Shown here piece after piece: positions 12,186 through 22,860 of a stretch of 64,000 bases of DNA (position 1 is the first letter of the stretch; every line of letters starts with the position of its first letter). The notes beneath the pieces are model-generated. The model saw nothing but the letters and a program-made list of their open reading frames with translations, had not been told where the DNA came from and ran no database searches. Source of the DNA: an uncultured Gammaproteobacteria bacterium (GTDB lineage Bacteria > Pseudomonadota > Gammaproteobacteria > GCA-001735895); the NCBI GenBank assembly GCA_913061315.1, contig CAJXUC010000008.1, forward strand, positions 1 to 64,000, written 5' to 3'. A program made the translations under genes and the position numbers.

Positions 12186-12971
12186 CTAATTGACATAGTG
12201 GCTTTGCTTGGCATCCCGACGTAAGACTTCGCCTGCCAAAGCCAAATAAGCCATAGAACCACGAGAAGTTTTATCATACTGCATGATCGGCTGACCGTAA
12301 CTTGGTGCTTCAGCGAGCCTGACATTACGCGGAATTATGGTTCGATAGACCCGGTCACCAAAATGCTCTACTAATTCGCTAGACACATCATTTGACAGAT
12401 TGTTGCGGGGGTCATACATGGTCCTCAACAAGCCTTCTAACTTTATATTCGGGTTAACGCTGACTCTGATTTGCTCAATTGTATCGAGTAACGAAGACAA
12501 TCCTTCAAGTGCATAGTATTCACACTGCATGGGAATTAACACGCCACTAGACGCAACCAACGCGTTAACGGTTAACATGTTAAGGGAGGGCGGACAGTCG
12601 ATTAAAATATAGTCATAACCGTTTTGTACTTTCTCTAAGGCGCGTTCTAATTGTTTTTCTCGACCAATGCGAGTAACTAACTGCACTTCTGCAGCCGTTA
12701 AGTCGGCATTCGCAGGCAATACATCAAAACCACTATCAGACGCATGAATTACTGCTTCTTCAACTGTTGCATCACCCAGCAAGACATCACACACACTGAG
12801 CTTAAGACTCTGCTTATCAACACCACTACCCATTGTCGCATTGCCCTGAGGATCCATATCGATAAGTAAAATTCGCCGTTTTGTGGCCGCAAGGGCAGCA
12901 GCCAAATTGACTGTCGTTGTCGTTTTTCCAACACCACCTTTTTGATTGGCTATAGTAATTATTTTAGTCAT
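12186..12971 (-). CDS. parA: Chromosome-partitioning ATPase ParA (Soj)
   Basis: This is the nucleoid-bound Walker-type ATPase that moves ParB-parS complexes. It has the deviant Walker A motif KGGVGKTTTTVNLAA at residues 11-25 with the signature lysine, Walker A' RILLIDMDPQGNAT, and Walker B YILIDCPPSLNML. The length of 261 aa and the lack of an N-terminal DNA-binding domain place it with chromosomal type Ib ParA. It sits in the conserved mnmG-rsmG-parA-parB string. Confidence 0.97.
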   Translation of the reverse strand: MTKIITIANQKGGVGKTTTTVNLAAALAATKRRILLIDMDPQGNATMGSGVDKQSLKLSVCDVLLGDATVEEAVIHASDSGFDVLPANADLTAAEVQLVTRIGREKQLERALEKVQNGYDYILIDCPPSLNMLTVNALVASSGVLIPMQCEYYALEGLSSLLDTIEQIRVSVNPNIKLEGLLRTMYDPRNNLSNDVSSELVEHFGDRVYRTIIPRNVRLAEAPSYGQPIMQYDKTSRGSMAYLALAGEVLRRDAKQSHYVN

Positions 12972-12978
12972 ATTATGA

Positions 12979-13617
12979 TTACTTCACGATAACCAAGCTG
13001 CGCTTTTCCGCAATACCTGGAACGCATAATTCGATCTCATTAATAGAAGAGGCCTGTATTTGGTGCTTTATAGTATCCAATGACTTCAATTCTTGAGGAT
13101 CAAGGCCTGTTTTCATGGTCACTAGCAAGGTATCTGCTTGCCTTAAATGCGCCACACTGTCTGCAAAGTCTCCCAATGAAGCATAGGCACGACTAACAAT
13201 AATATCAAAAGACTGGGTTGCAGTGTAATCTTGAACTCGTGACTTCACAACCTTCGCATTGCTAACCTTGCACACGGCTAGCGCTTGCTGAATAAAGCGA
13301 GTTTTCTTGCCATTACTGTCAAGCAGAGTCCAATTAGAATTTGGCATTGCTATCGCTAAAGGCACACCTGGCAAACCGGCACCACTGCCAACATCGAGCG
13401 CCCTTTTATAATGCTGTAATATTGGATAGGTGGCCAAACTGTCGAGCAAATGATAGCTCATCATTTTTTCTAGACCGTGGATTGCAGTTAAGTTATAACT
13501 TTTATTCCACTTTTCAAGCAATATTAAGTAGCTAAGCAGCCGTTCAATTTGATTATCATCCAGCACTATCTTGATGTCAGACAGCCCCTCTAGCAAGAGC
13601 TGTTTTAGTGGGTTCAA
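12979..13617 (-). CDS. rsmG: 16S rRNA (guanine527-N7)-methyltransferase
   Basis: This is a SAM-dependent methyltransferase acting on G527 of 16S rRNA; loss gives low-level streptomycin resistance in other bacteria. The SAM-binding loop is [17 protein letters not shown] at about residues 69-85, and [10 protein letters not shown] is a conserved family block. The length of 212 aa is normal (207 in E. coli). It overlaps the end of mnmG by 4 bases (ATGA), so the two are translationally coupled. Confidence 0.96.
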   Translation of the reverse strand: MNPLKQLLLEGLSDIKIVLDDNQIERLLSYLILLEKWNKSYNLTAIHGLEKMMSYHLLDSLATYPILQHYKRALDVGSGAGLPGVPLAIAMPNSNWTLLDSNGKKTRFIQQALAVCKVSNAKVVKSRVQDYTATQSFDIIVSRAYASLGDFADSVAHLRQADTLLVTMKTGLDPQELKSLDTIKHQIQASSINEIELCVPGIAEKRSLVIVK

Positions 13618-15533
13618 GCTGTTTTTTGCATTGAAGATGGATGTCGCTTTAGATGCACCAACAATAACGAAATAGCCGCTGGTGTAATACCTGATATGCG
13701 GCTTGCCTGACCAATCGTTGATGGGTGATGATCTTGTAATTTTTCACACGCTTCATTTGAAAGGCCTCTCACATGAGCAAAATTCATGTCACTGGGTAAA
13801 TGAGTTGACTCATGCTTACTGACCTTATCAATTTCATCCTGCTGTCGAGATAAGTATCCCGCATATTTGGCATTAATTTCAGCTTGCTCTAATACACGTG
13901 GGTCTAGTATACAAGGCTCAACTTCACTCTCATCACTTGATCTTGCTTCATTAAGTAAAGGTACCAAGTTTTCCATTAATACCTCGGGGCGCTTCAATAG
14001 GTCAGCCAATCGATATTCACGGCTCAATGGTTTTTGCAAAACGCTGGATATCTGATCGGCCTGAGGTGTGTTAGGACGAAGCCAAGTTTCCTGTAAATTT
14101 TGTTGAAGGCGCACTAGATTCTCCTGATAATGCTCAAACGCCCTCCAACGATCGTCTCCAACAAGCCCAATCTTGCGACCAATTTCTGTAAGACGTAAAT
14201 CGGCGTTATCTTCCCGTAATATAAGCCGATACTCGGCACGCGAAGTAAACATACGATAAGGCTCTTTGGTGCCACGAGTAATCAAATCGTCAACCAAAAC
14301 CCCCATATAGGCCTGTGACCGAGCCAAAGACAGACTCTGCTTGCCTTGAACCACTGCAGCAGCATTAGCCCCAGCCAATAAGCCTTGCGCCGCAGCCTCT
14401 TCATAACCCGTCGTGCCGTTGATTTGTCCAGCAAAATATAGACCCTCTATAAAGCGTGTCTCTAACGTTGGGAGAAGGTCTCGTGGATCGAAGTAATCAT
14501 ATTCAATCGCATAGCCAGGACGCGTAATATGCGCCTGTTCGAATCCAACCATACTGTGGACAAAATCAAGCTGAACGTCAAACGGTAAGCTTGTTGAGAT
14601 TCCATTTGGGTAGACCTCAGACAACATTAATCCTTCTGGCTCAACAAAAATCTGGTGTGATTTTTTATCCGCAAAGCGCACGATCTTATCTTCAATAGAA
14701 GGGCAATAACGAGGTCCAACACCCTCAATGTCACCACTAAATAAGGGTGATCGATGCAAACTGTTCCGAATTATATCGTGCGTTTTCTCATTGGTATGCG
14801 TGATGTGACAACTGATTTGGCGGGGGTGTAGATCGAGCGACCCCATTGAAGAAAAAATAGGCAACGGGCTATCACCAGGCTGTTCTTCTAGTTGGCTATA
14901 ATCAATAGTTTTACGATCGATTCGTGGCGGCGTGCCTGTTTTCAGTCGCCCAATACGGAAAGGCCGCTCACGCAGGCGTTGTGCTAGCACAGAGGCAGGC
15001 GGGTCTCCTGCACGACCGCCACTGTAGTTAGCATCCCCAATATGAATTTTACCGTCGAGAAAGGTTCCAACGGTTAAAACAACTTGTGGCGCAAAAAAAG
15101 ACAATCCCATTTGCGTCTTTACACCTTCAACACGCTCACCATTTTCGATTAAATCAACCACAGGCTGTTGAAAGATGGATAATTTTGGCTGATTTTCCAG
15201 TTTTTCACGAATTGCAGTTCGGTAAAGCTGTCGATCGGCTTGTGCTCTAGTCGCTCGAACGGCAGGCCCTTTGCGACGATTGAGAGTGCGAAATTGAATT
15301 CCAGCCTTATCCGCAGCAAGAGCCATTTCGCCACCAAGCGCATCGATTTCTTTCACTAGATGCCCCTTTCCAATACCCCCAATTGCTGGGTTACAGCTCA
15401 TTTGTCCAAGGGTATCGATGTTATGGGTGAGCAACAGAGTTTTAACACCCATACGGGCTGATGCCAGTGCAGCTTCGGTGCCAGCATGTCCGCCACCTAT
15501 GACAATAACGTCAAAATGTTGAGAATAGTCCAT
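13614..15533 (-). CDS. mnmG: tRNA 5-carboxymethylaminomethyluridine synthesis enzyme MnmG (GidA)
   Basis: This is the FAD-dependent partner of MnmE in making cmnm5U at tRNA wobble position 34. The FAD-binding loop [12 protein letters not shown] is at residues 13-24. [14 protein letters not shown] and [20 protein letters not shown] are the classic GidA signatures. The length is 639 aa against 629 in E. coli. It heads the minus-strand string rsmG-parA-parB. Its enzymatic partner mnmE, usually next door, is about 47 kb away at 62370-63704. Confidence 0.98.
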   Translation of the reverse strand: MDYSQHFDVIVIGGGHAGTEAALASARMGVKTLLLTHNIDTLGQMSCNPAIGGIGKGHLVKEIDALGGEMALAADKAGIQFRTLNRRKGPAVRATRAQADRQLYRTAIREKLENQPKLSIFQQPVVDLIENGERVEGVKTQMGLSFFAPQVVLTVGTFLDGKIHIGDANYSGGRAGDPPASVLAQRLRERPFRIGRLKTGTPPRIDRKTIDYSQLEEQPGDSPLPIFSSMGSLDLHPRQISCHITHTNEKTHDIIRNSLHRSPLFSGDIEGVGPRYCPSIEDKIVRFADKKSHQIFVEPEGLMLSEVYPNGISTSLPFDVQLDFVHSMVGFEQAHITRPGYAIEYDYFDPRDLLPTLETRFIEGLYFAGQINGTTGYEEAAAQGLLAGANAAAVVQGKQSLSLARSQAYMGVLVDDLITRGTKEPYRMFTSRAEYRLILREDNADLRLTEIGRKIGLVGDDRWRAFEHYQENLVRLQQNLQETWLRPNTPQADQISSVLQKPLSREYRLADLLKRPEVLMENLVPLLNEARSSDESEVEPCILDPRVLEQAEINAKYAGYLSRQQDEIDKVSKHESTHLPSDMNFAHVRGLSNEACEKLQDHHPSTIGQASRISGITPAAISLLLVHLKRHPSSMQKTA

Positions 15534-15713
15534 TAATGTTGCTGGTCTTAAAAAAGAGAAATATTTTAGCGCTTTTAACGAATAAAGACCATCAACATAT
15601 GGAATAGGGCAATTGGACGTTAGACAACGTTAAACAATACCCCATTTAAAACAACTCAGCATAAGGCTATTCCATTCGAAGTTTCAAACAGCATCAGTTC
15701 AAGACTTTGCTGG

Positions 15714-16058
15714 TCAACCCTGCAAGTAAATACCACTTTTTCTAATTTCAATGTCAAGCCTTTTTAGACTCTCACCATGACAGGGACCAACGACACATTT
15801 ACCTGTTTCTATCACAAAACGAGCATCGTGTACCGCACACTGGATATGCGAACCGTCCAAATCTAAAAACTGGTGTTCTCGCCAATCTAATGGCGAACCT
15901 GTATGTGGGCAGGCATTCATGTAGGCAAAGTACTGACCATCATTTTTAATTAGGAAACATTCAATCACTTCACCATTTTTCTCGACACTAAAGCCAAATG
16001 AGGCAGGATCAGACAACTCCGAGTCACTACATATGAAGGTTAAATCAATATCATTCAT
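15714..16058 (-). CDS. Rieske-type [2Fe-2S] ferredoxin-like protein
   Basis: This is a small soluble protein of 114 aa with a complete Rieske cluster motif: Cys50-Pro-His52 and Cys74-Ala-Val-His77, separated by the usual linker. No signal peptide or membrane anchor is present, so it is cytoplasmic. It is not fused to an oxygenase domain. It resembles stand-alone Rieske ferredoxins such as NirD/CarAc-type proteins, but its redox partner is not visible nearby. It stands alone between mnmG and the BolA-like gene. Confidence 0.85.
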   Translation of the reverse strand: MNDIDLTFICSDSELSDPASFGFSVEKNGEVIECFLIKNDGQYFAYMNACPHTGSPLDWREHQFLDLDGSHIQCAVHDARFVIETGKCVVGPCHGESLKRLDIEIRKSGIYLQG

Positions 16059-16477
16059 TTTTTATATTATTGGCTGCGCTATAAATAAAAACTATCACAC
16101 AAAACTTACAAATTAACATCTGTATTCTTACGGGTGAACAGTTATTAAATAACTTACAACGAGTAACTAGAAAAATAAATAGCAAACCAATATAAAAGTT
16201 TTTGATGCAGAGGAAAGGGAGTGGCAGGCGGTTTTACGGGAAGCCTTCATTACAAACTTATGAAAGGCGTCGTAGGCAGGAACTTCCATTTCAAACAAAA
16301 GTGTATGGTTATAACCTTATCTACAGATACGACAGAATCAAACACAAATAATGACGTCGAAAATATTTACAGATGAGCTGACACTACTCTTTATCGAGTT
16401 TAAAAAAGTCAGAACCGCCAGTTAGTCAGGCTTAGATTCAGGACACCAACTAAAGCACATTATTGTTAGAATAAAAG
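16059..16477. other. 419-bp gap between Rieske and BolA-like genes
   Basis: There is no recognised gene. On the plus strand a small ORF (ATG 16205 to TAA 16349-16351, 48 aa, very Arg/Lys-rich, starting MQRKGSGRRFYGKP) is open, but it has no ribosome binding site and no family resemblance. A single DnaA-box-like TTATCTACA occurs at 16317-16325. No terminator or RNA structure was seen. Confidence 0.45.
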
Positions 16478-16714
16478 CTAGGCCTTGGCAAGCTCTGCTG
16501 GTGTTTTTGCAACAATTGTTAATGCATGCAATTCACCCGAGGTAATCTCAGCGTTAACACAGGCGTATACCAACTTGTGGCGTTTGATCAACATCAAACC
16601 TTCAAAGGCGTCACTGGTTACTTCGGCAACATACTTACCCTCCCCACCCGATACAGCGATTGAAGCAGATGGCATACCGTTTTCTATTAGCTTTTGGATA
16701 ATTTCAGAATTCAT
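16478..16714 (-). CDS. BolA/IbaG family protein
   Basis: This 78-aa protein has the BolA fold: the strand block KYVAEVTSDAFEG and the signature IKRHKLVYACVNAEITSGELHALTIVAKTP, cited here in pieces. BolA-like proteins pair with monothiol glutaredoxins in Fe-S handling. In many gammaproteobacteria the IbaG branch lies near murA and the mla genes, which are absent here. The short length without the extended BolA N-terminus favours the IbaG-like branch. It is divergent from the FliL-like gene at 16800. Confidence 0.88.
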   Translation of the reverse strand: MNSEIIQKLIENGMPSASIAVSGGEGKYVAEVTSDAFEGLMLIKRHKLVYACVNAEITSGELHALTIVAKTPAELAKA

Positions 16715-16799
16715 ATATTAAGGTTAATTGCCGATAAAGGTTTAGTTAAAAATTGAAACTAGTCTATAAACCATACTACTAAATAGTTGGAAAAATACC

Positions 16800-17225
16800 A
16801 TGAAAAAAATACTGTTAAGCGCTAACCTAATGTTTTTACTTCTTACCCTACAGGTGGGTAATCAGGCCTTGTCAGCTGAAAGTGAAAGTGAAGGAGTAAA
16901 AAATGAAACCGCTTATATTTCTCTTGGGGAGCCCCTAGTATTAAATCTAAGTAGTCAGCGCAGCCGCAATACTTACCTACAAATAACTGCAAACATATTG
17001 ATAACAAACGTTGAATCTGAAACCATTATCAAAGCCCACATTCCTGCAATGCGCCATCAACTTATAGTACTACTCAGCGAGCAACCCGCAAACGATATGA
17101 AAGCGCCCAACAAACGTGAAGAAATCAGGCAATCAGCCAAATTAAAAATTCAGGCCTTAATTGCAGAGCTGTCTAACAATGAAGATGTTGGTGATGTTTT
17201 GTTTTCAAGCTTCTTAGTTCAGTAA
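16800..17225 (+). CDS. FliL-like protein (exported, non-flagellar context)
   Basis: This 141-aa protein has an N-terminal signal or anchor segment (residues 1-26, hydrophobic core LMFLLLTLQVG). The body resembles the FliL periplasmic domain: YISLGEPLVLNLSS, then RNTYLQITANILITN, HIPAMRHQLIVLLSEQ and the ending VGDVLFSSFLVQ. FliL supports the flagellar stator, but there is no other flagellar gene in the window. Orphan FliL-domain proteins occur next to unrelated genes in several gammaproteobacteria. It ends 12 bases from the convergent rnd gene. Confidence 0.7.
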   Translation: MKKILLSANLMFLLLTLQVGNQALSAESESEGVKNETAYISLGEPLVLNLSSQRSRNTYLQITANILITNVESETIIKAHIPAMRHQLIVLLSEQPANDMKAPNKREEIRQSAKLKIQALIAELSNNEDVGDVLFSSFLVQ

Positions 17226-17237
17226 AAGCGCAAAGAC

Positions 17238-18389
17238 TCAGGATGCAACTATTAGCTTTATACCGCTTTCCCCAGCCGCAATACCTGTCTGGCCATGAAT
17301 AAATTTGAGTAGCTTTTCACCCGCCATCTCAAAACGCCATCCTTGAGAGAGCTCGCTATTTTTACGATTGATAATAAGATTATCGATATCTTTACGGGTC
17401 GCCAAAGTTGCCAATGCAATGTTGTTTTCTTCCGCTATTTCTCTGCACAGCGCCATTAAGCAATCGCCAACTGACTGTTGGCCCGAGGTTAATGCCCTTG
17501 ATTTTTCGTGTTTTGGCCATTCACTGGAATCCATTGCCTGCGCTTTATTGATAGCATCGAGCACTGTCATAGCATTCTGTTCAACAAACTTTTGATTCAC
17601 GTCTCTAATGGAAGCTAACTCTGTGGCTGAGCTTGGCTTTAATCGTGCAATATCAATAATCAGCTCGTCTTTTATGACCCAACGTTTCGGTAGGTTCTTT
17701 TTCTGTGCCAACTGTTCGCGCCACTCACAAAGTAAACTAGCAATCTGTAACTGAATGCCCTTAAGCTTTTGAACACCTTTCAGCTTTTTCCATAACTTGC
17801 TGGAATCGAGTTCGTAACTCGATTCTGCACTCATCTTTTGAAACTCTTTCTCTATCCAGGGACCCCGCTGTTTTACTTCCAATTCAGATTTTAAATGTCG
17901 ATACACTGGCATGAGGTAGCGAACGTCATCCATCGCATAATCGAGTTCGCCTTCGGTCAAAGGTCGGTGAACCCAGTTCGCTCGAGTATACTTTTTTTCA
18001 AGATGAACCCCCGTTACATTTTGAACCAAGTCTGCATAACTTATCTGATGGTTATACCCCAATACTGCAGCGGCGAGCTGAGTATCAAATACTGGCGTTG
18101 GAATTTGATCATAGTTTTGAAATAATATTTCAAGATCTTGACTAGAGGAGTGAAATACTTTAATTAAATCAGGGTTTTGTAATAGCTTTATGAAGGGTTC
18201 AAAGCAATCAAAGGCAAGTGGATCAATACAACCCATGTGTTGGTCTGTTGCTATTTGAATTAGGGCCAGTATTGGATAATATGTTTTTTCGCGAACAAAT
18301 TCTGTATCAATGACGCAATAATCAGCTGCTTCGATGCTTGAACAAAAATTGGCCAGCTTTTCACTACTGTCGATATAGATGTAGTCCAT
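17238..18389 (-). CDS. rnd: Ribonuclease D
   Basis: This is a 3'-5' exoribonuclease acting in tRNA 3'-end maturation. The DEDDy exonuclease domain begins VIDTEFVREKTYY, with Asp28 and Glu30 as metal ligands, and continues with FHSSSQDLEIL and YAMDDVRYLMPVY. An HRDC domain follows (about residues 210-290). I chose the ATG at 18389 because it places the DxE motif at exactly the E. coli position (28-30). An ATG at 18443 would add 18 residues and has an AGGTG upstream, so it cannot be excluded. The length is 383 aa from the chosen start. Confidence 0.94.
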   Translation of the reverse strand: MDYIYIDSSEKLANFCSSIEAADYCVIDTEFVREKTYYPILALIQIATDQHMGCIDPLAFDCFEPFIKLLQNPDLIKVFHSSSQDLEILFQNYDQIPTPVFDTQLAAAVLGYNHQISYADLVQNVTGVHLEKKYTRANWVHRPLTEGELDYAMDDVRYLMPVYRHLKSELEVKQRGPWIEKEFQKMSAESSYELDSSKLWKKLKGVQKLKGIQLQIASLLCEWREQLAQKKNLPKRWVIKDELIIDIARLKPSSATELASIRDVNQKFVEQNAMTVLDAINKAQAMDSSEWPKHEKSRALTSGQQSVGDCLMALCREIAEENNIALATLATRKDIDNLIINRKNSELSQGWRFEMAGEKLLKFIHGQTGIAAGESGIKLIVAS

Positions 18390-18509
18390 ATTTATTCTCA
18401 ATGAGCGGTTAAAACCTTTATAAGTATTCTCGATAACCACCATTAAGGCACCTATCTTGATTGTTGCTGGGCCTGATTAAATAGAGATTTTTTCTGTAGC
18501 AAATAAGGA

Positions 18510-18989
18510 CTAATTTAACATGGCTTTACGTCGAATATCACGTAATATAATAAAAACGAATGGCCACAATAGCGCCCCAATAAAAGGCGCCACAAAAACA
18601 GCCTGAACTGGTATTGTCAACCCCATAACACCATCCATCCAAAAAACAATAATTTGGTTTATCAACAGCAAACCAAAAACATAAACGCTCTGTTGAACTA
18701 AAGATAAAACTCTTATGCGTTGATAGAGATTTAAATTTAAATAAGTAATGATCACCAGCGCTAGTGAGTGTTGACCGAGCAAAGTGCCTAGTAAGCTGTC
18801 AGCGAGTAACCCAATAATAAGTGCTGTCCATAAGCCAACATATTTGGGTAACGCCATTGACCAATAAATTAGTATTAAAGCCAGCCAGTCAGGGCGGTAA
18901 TGCCAAACCCAGTCCGGCAAGGGCAGTATCAATAATAACAGACCAACAATGAAGCTTAGATAAATAACTAGATGTTTTAATTTTAACAT
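18510..18989 (-). CDS. mreD: Rod shape-determining protein MreD
   Basis: This is an inner-membrane component of the elongasome with about five transmembrane segments. At 159 aa it is close to E. coli MreD (162). RPDWLALILIYWSMALP near the N-terminus is the typical MreD block. It is the third gene of mreB-mreC-mreD, 12 bases after mreC. The usual downstream genes maf and rng are not here; rnd follows. Confidence 0.93.
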   Translation of the reverse strand: MLKLKHLVIYLSFIVGLLLLILPLPDWVWHYRPDWLALILIYWSMALPKYVGLWTALIIGLLADSLLGTLLGQHSLALVIITYLNLNLYQRIRVLSLVQQSVYVFGLLLINQIIVFWMDGVMGLTIPVQAVFVAPFIGALLWPFVFIILRDIRRKAMLN

Positions 18990-19001
18990 GTATAAGATGT
19001 T

Positions 19002-19838
19002 CTATTCGCCTTTACTAAAAGTACCAATTTTAATCACCAATACTTCTCGGCTGCTATCCAGCCTGGCTTTTGGGGCTGCCAGAACTGACAAAAACCCGTG
19101 GGCTAAATCTTCGCTAATCGACGCAACTGTCGCAACGGGGTAACCGGTGGGGAAACGTCCTCCCAAACCCGATGTCACCAGCTCGTCTCCAATTTGAATA
19201 TCTGCCGTTGCGGGTAAAAAACGTAATTCAAGATGGTCAGTATTACCATTGCCAAACGCAACTGACCGAACACCACTTCGAATAAACTGAACTGGAATTG
19301 CATGATCTGGATCAGATATCAGGATGATGGTAGAAGAAAAACGATTGGTATGGATCACCTGACCCATTACACCAAAATCATCAATGATTGCCTGACCAAT
19401 TTCTACACCATCATTCGTACCTTTATTGATTTCAACTAACTGTCGATAGGGATTTTGATCAACAGACAGAAGCTCAGCCACGATCACTTCATCTGTCAAC
19501 TTGCGAGAAGAACTGAGTAAATTTCTAAGCCGAGTGTTCTCTGCTTGTAATACCTGCATGCGTTGAAGCTGAGCATTTAGAATTCGCCCCCGAGTCTGGA
19601 GGGTTTTATTATCGTTTAACAGTTCATTATGCGACTTAAACCATTCACTCACCCAGTGGCTACCTAATTCTGGCAAGTTGACTAGATATCTCAGGGGTGA
19701 CAGAGCCAACGATATGTTTGAGCGTACAACCTCTAAGTGGTTATATCGATGATCAACAAACATCATTCCAATGCAAATGCTGATAAGCAATAACGCCTGA
19801 ATTGTAGCCCCTCGCGCCTGCTTCTGTAAATGAGTCAT
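19002..19838 (-). CDS. mreC: Rod shape-determining protein MreC
   Basis: This is a bitopic inner-membrane protein linking cytoplasmic MreB to periplasmic peptidoglycan synthases. There is one N-terminal membrane helix (about residues 12-28), a coiled coil (about 72-108), then the beta-rich periplasmic core with NKGTNDGVEIGQAIID and VTSGLGGRFPTGYPVA. The length of 278 aa is ordinary, lacking the long C-terminal tail of some pseudomonads. It lies 16 bases after mreB. Confidence 0.94.
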   Translation of the reverse strand: MTHLQKQARGATIQALLLISICIGMMFVDHRYNHLEVVRSNISLALSPLRYLVNLPELGSHWVSEWFKSHNELLNDNKTLQTRGRILNAQLQRMQVLQAENTRLRNLLSSSRKLTDEVIVAELLSVDQNPYRQLVEINKGTNDGVEIGQAIIDDFGVMGQVIHTNRFSSTIILISDPDHAIPVQFIRSGVRSVAFGNGNTDHLELRFLPATADIQIGDELVTSGLGGRFPTGYPVATVASISEDLAHGFLSVLAAPKARLDSSREVLVIKIGTFSKGE

Positions 19839-19854
19839 GCGGATGAGGCCTAAA

Positions 19855-21048
<1,194 letters not shown>

Positions 21049-21115
21049 TTATACTACCCGTGAAATTATGTTAAATTTGCCTGCTTTTTGAATATAGCCT
21101 TGGAAAATAGACCCA

Positions 21116-21403
21116 ATGACACTGAAAACTGAAGAAGTGCGAAACATTGCACATCTGGCCCGCCTTCAAATCAACGATTCTAATGTTGAACAATATACCA
21201 ACGATTTATCGAATATTCTTAACGTATTCAAACAAATGAAGCTACATGATACCACTAATATTTTACCCATGGCACATCCGATGGACGCCACTCAGCGTCT
21301 GCGTCCTGATGTCGTGAGTGAAACGAATCAACGTGAAAAATTTCAAGCCGTTGCGCCTGATGTTGAACAACATCTTTACCGCGTACCAAAAGTGATTGAG
21401 TGA
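21116..21403 (+). CDS. gatC: Asp-tRNA(Asn)/Glu-tRNA(Gln) amidotransferase subunit C
   Basis: This is the small subunit that stabilises GatA-GatB. At 95 aa it shows the family pattern: [14 protein letters not shown] at residues 6-19, [12 protein letters not shown], and the end motif [17 protein letters not shown]. It is the first gene of gatC-gatA-gatB, divergent from mreB. The presence of gatCAB implies that this organism forms Gln-tRNA and/or Asn-tRNA by transamidation. Confidence 0.96.
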   Translation: MTLKTEEVRNIAHLARLQINDSNVEQYTNDLSNILNVFKQMKLHDTTNILPMAHPMDATQRLRPDVVSETNQREKFQAVAPDVEQHLYRVPKVIE

Positions 21404-21411
21404 GATCAAGT

Positions 21412-22860
21412 ATGACAATAACTATCAAGCAATTACAAAAAGGTCTTGCAGATAAGCAATTTTCCAGTGTCGAGATTACGCAAGATTATCTCAATAAAAT
21501 CAATCAGAAAAATATAGATCTTAACTGCTTTATCAGTGTGACTGGTGAGCTAGCGTTAAAACAGGCAGCCAGCGCCGACGCTGTAATTGCCAGTGGCAAG
21601 GGGTCGGTCTTGACAGGAATCCCAATGGCACACAAAGATATTTTTTGCACTGATGGCGTGAAAACTTCCTGTGGGTCTAAAATGCTCGACAACTTTATAG
21701 CGCCCTATGACGCAACTGTTATTGAAAAATTTAATCGAAGCGGTACCGTGATGCTCGGTAAAACAAATCTTGATGAGTTTGCAATGGGCTCTTCGAATGA
21801 GAACAGTTTTTATGGCTCGGTTGGCAACCCGTGGGATACAAGTCGGGTTCCTGGTGGATCATCAGGTGGTTCCGCCGCCGCCGTTGCTGCTCGGCTTGCA
21901 CCAGGTGCGACTGGCACTGATACCGGTGGATCGATTCGCCAACCTGCAGCACTGTGCGGTATTACTGGCATTAAACCTACTTATGGCCGCGTATCACGTT
22001 ATGGTATTGTCGCTTTTGGCTCGAGTTTAGAACAAGCCGGCCCTTTTGCGCATACCGCAGAAGATTGTGCGTTATTACTCCAATCAATGTCTGGATTTGA
22101 TCCGCGTGATTCAACCTCAGTTGATCAAGCAGTACCTAATTTCTCAGTCGATCTTAATAAGGATATTGCTGGCCTTAAAATTGGTTTGCCAAAAGAGTTT
22201 TTTGCCGACGGACTAGATTCAGATGTTGCAACAGTAATTGAAACGGCTATAAGTGAGTTTCACAAACTGGGCGCTGAAATAGTCGACATCAGCTTACCCA
22301 ACATGGGCTTGTCAATTCCAGTTTATTATGTGGTTGCACCCGCCGAGTGCTCTTCTAATCTCTCTCGTATGGATGGTGTTCGTTTTGGCCATCAGTGTGA
22401 AAACCCTATTGATCTCGAGGACTTATATAAACGTTCTCGCTCAGAAGGTTTTGGCGAAGAAGTCAAACGACGAATTATGATTGGCACTTACGCCCTATCT
22501 GCTGGCTATTATGACGCTTATTATTTGAAGGCTCAGCGACTGCGGCGCCTAATAAAACAAGATTACGTTAAAGCCTTCGAGCAGGTCGACGTCATTCTTT
22601 GCCCAACGACACCTGAAGTTGCTTTTAAGCGTGGTGAAAAAACAGATGACCCCATCAATATGTACCTGCAAGACATTTATACACTGTCGCTTAATTTAGC
22701 TGGTTTGCCTGGTATGTCGATTCCAGCTGGGTTTTCTCAATCGATGCCTGTTGGGCTTCAGTTAATTGGTAACTACTTCGAAGAGTCCAGAATTTTGAAC
22801 ACTGCACACAAATTTCAACAAGTAACTGATTGGCACCTAAAAGCTCCGGAGGTGAAATAA
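21412..22860 (+). CDS. gatA: Asp-tRNA(Asn)/Glu-tRNA(Gln) amidotransferase subunit A
   Basis: This is the glutaminase subunit of GatCAB and a member of the amidase signature family. The catalytic Lys lies in IPMAHKDIF, the cis-Ser in [15 protein letters not shown], and the nucleophilic Ser in [15 protein letters not shown], so the Ser-cisSer-Lys triad is complete. I used the ATG at 21412 ([12 protein letters not shown]) and not the GTG at 21400 that overlaps gatC. The length is 482 aa against 478-485 in homologues. The stop TAA shares its last base with the gatB start (TAATG). Confidence 0.97.
   Translation: MTITIKQLQKGLADKQFSSVEITQDYLNKINQKNIDLNCFISVTGELALKQAASADAVIASGKGSVLTGIPMAHKDIFCTDGVKTSCGSKMLDNFIAPYDATVIEKFNRSGTVMLGKTNLDEFAMGSSNENSFYGSVGNPWDTSRVPGGSSGGSAAAVAARLAPGATGTDTGGSIRQPAALCGITGIKPTYGRVSRYGIVAFGSSLEQAGPFAHTAEDCALLLQSMSGFDPRDSTSVDQAVPNFSVDLNKDIAGLKIGLPKEFFADGLDSDVATVIETAISEFHKLGAEIVDISLPNMGLSIPVYYVVAPAECSSNLSRMDGVRFGHQCENPIDLEDLYKRSRSEGFGEEVKRRIMIGTYALSAGYYDAYYLKAQRLRRLIKQDYVKAFEQVDVILCPTTPEVAFKRGEKTDDPINMYLQDIYTLSLNLAGLPGMSIPAGFSQSMPVGLQLIGNYFEESRILNTAHKFQQVTDWHLKAPEVK

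Noticed and set aside
13895..13905. CACGTG core as a parS site
   Set aside because: The bases on both sides do not fit the parS palindrome (TGTTNCACGTGNAACA), and it lies inside mnmG coding sequence.
16317..16325. DnaA box near mnmG as part of oriC
   Set aside because: Only one imperfect box is seen, with no cluster and no AT-rich unwinding region; the origin is more likely beyond the right end near rpmH-dnaA.
16205..16351. 48-aa Arg-rich ORF
   Set aside because: It has no ribosome binding site or family resemblance, and its composition looks unlike neighbouring genes; kept only as a note in the gap entry.
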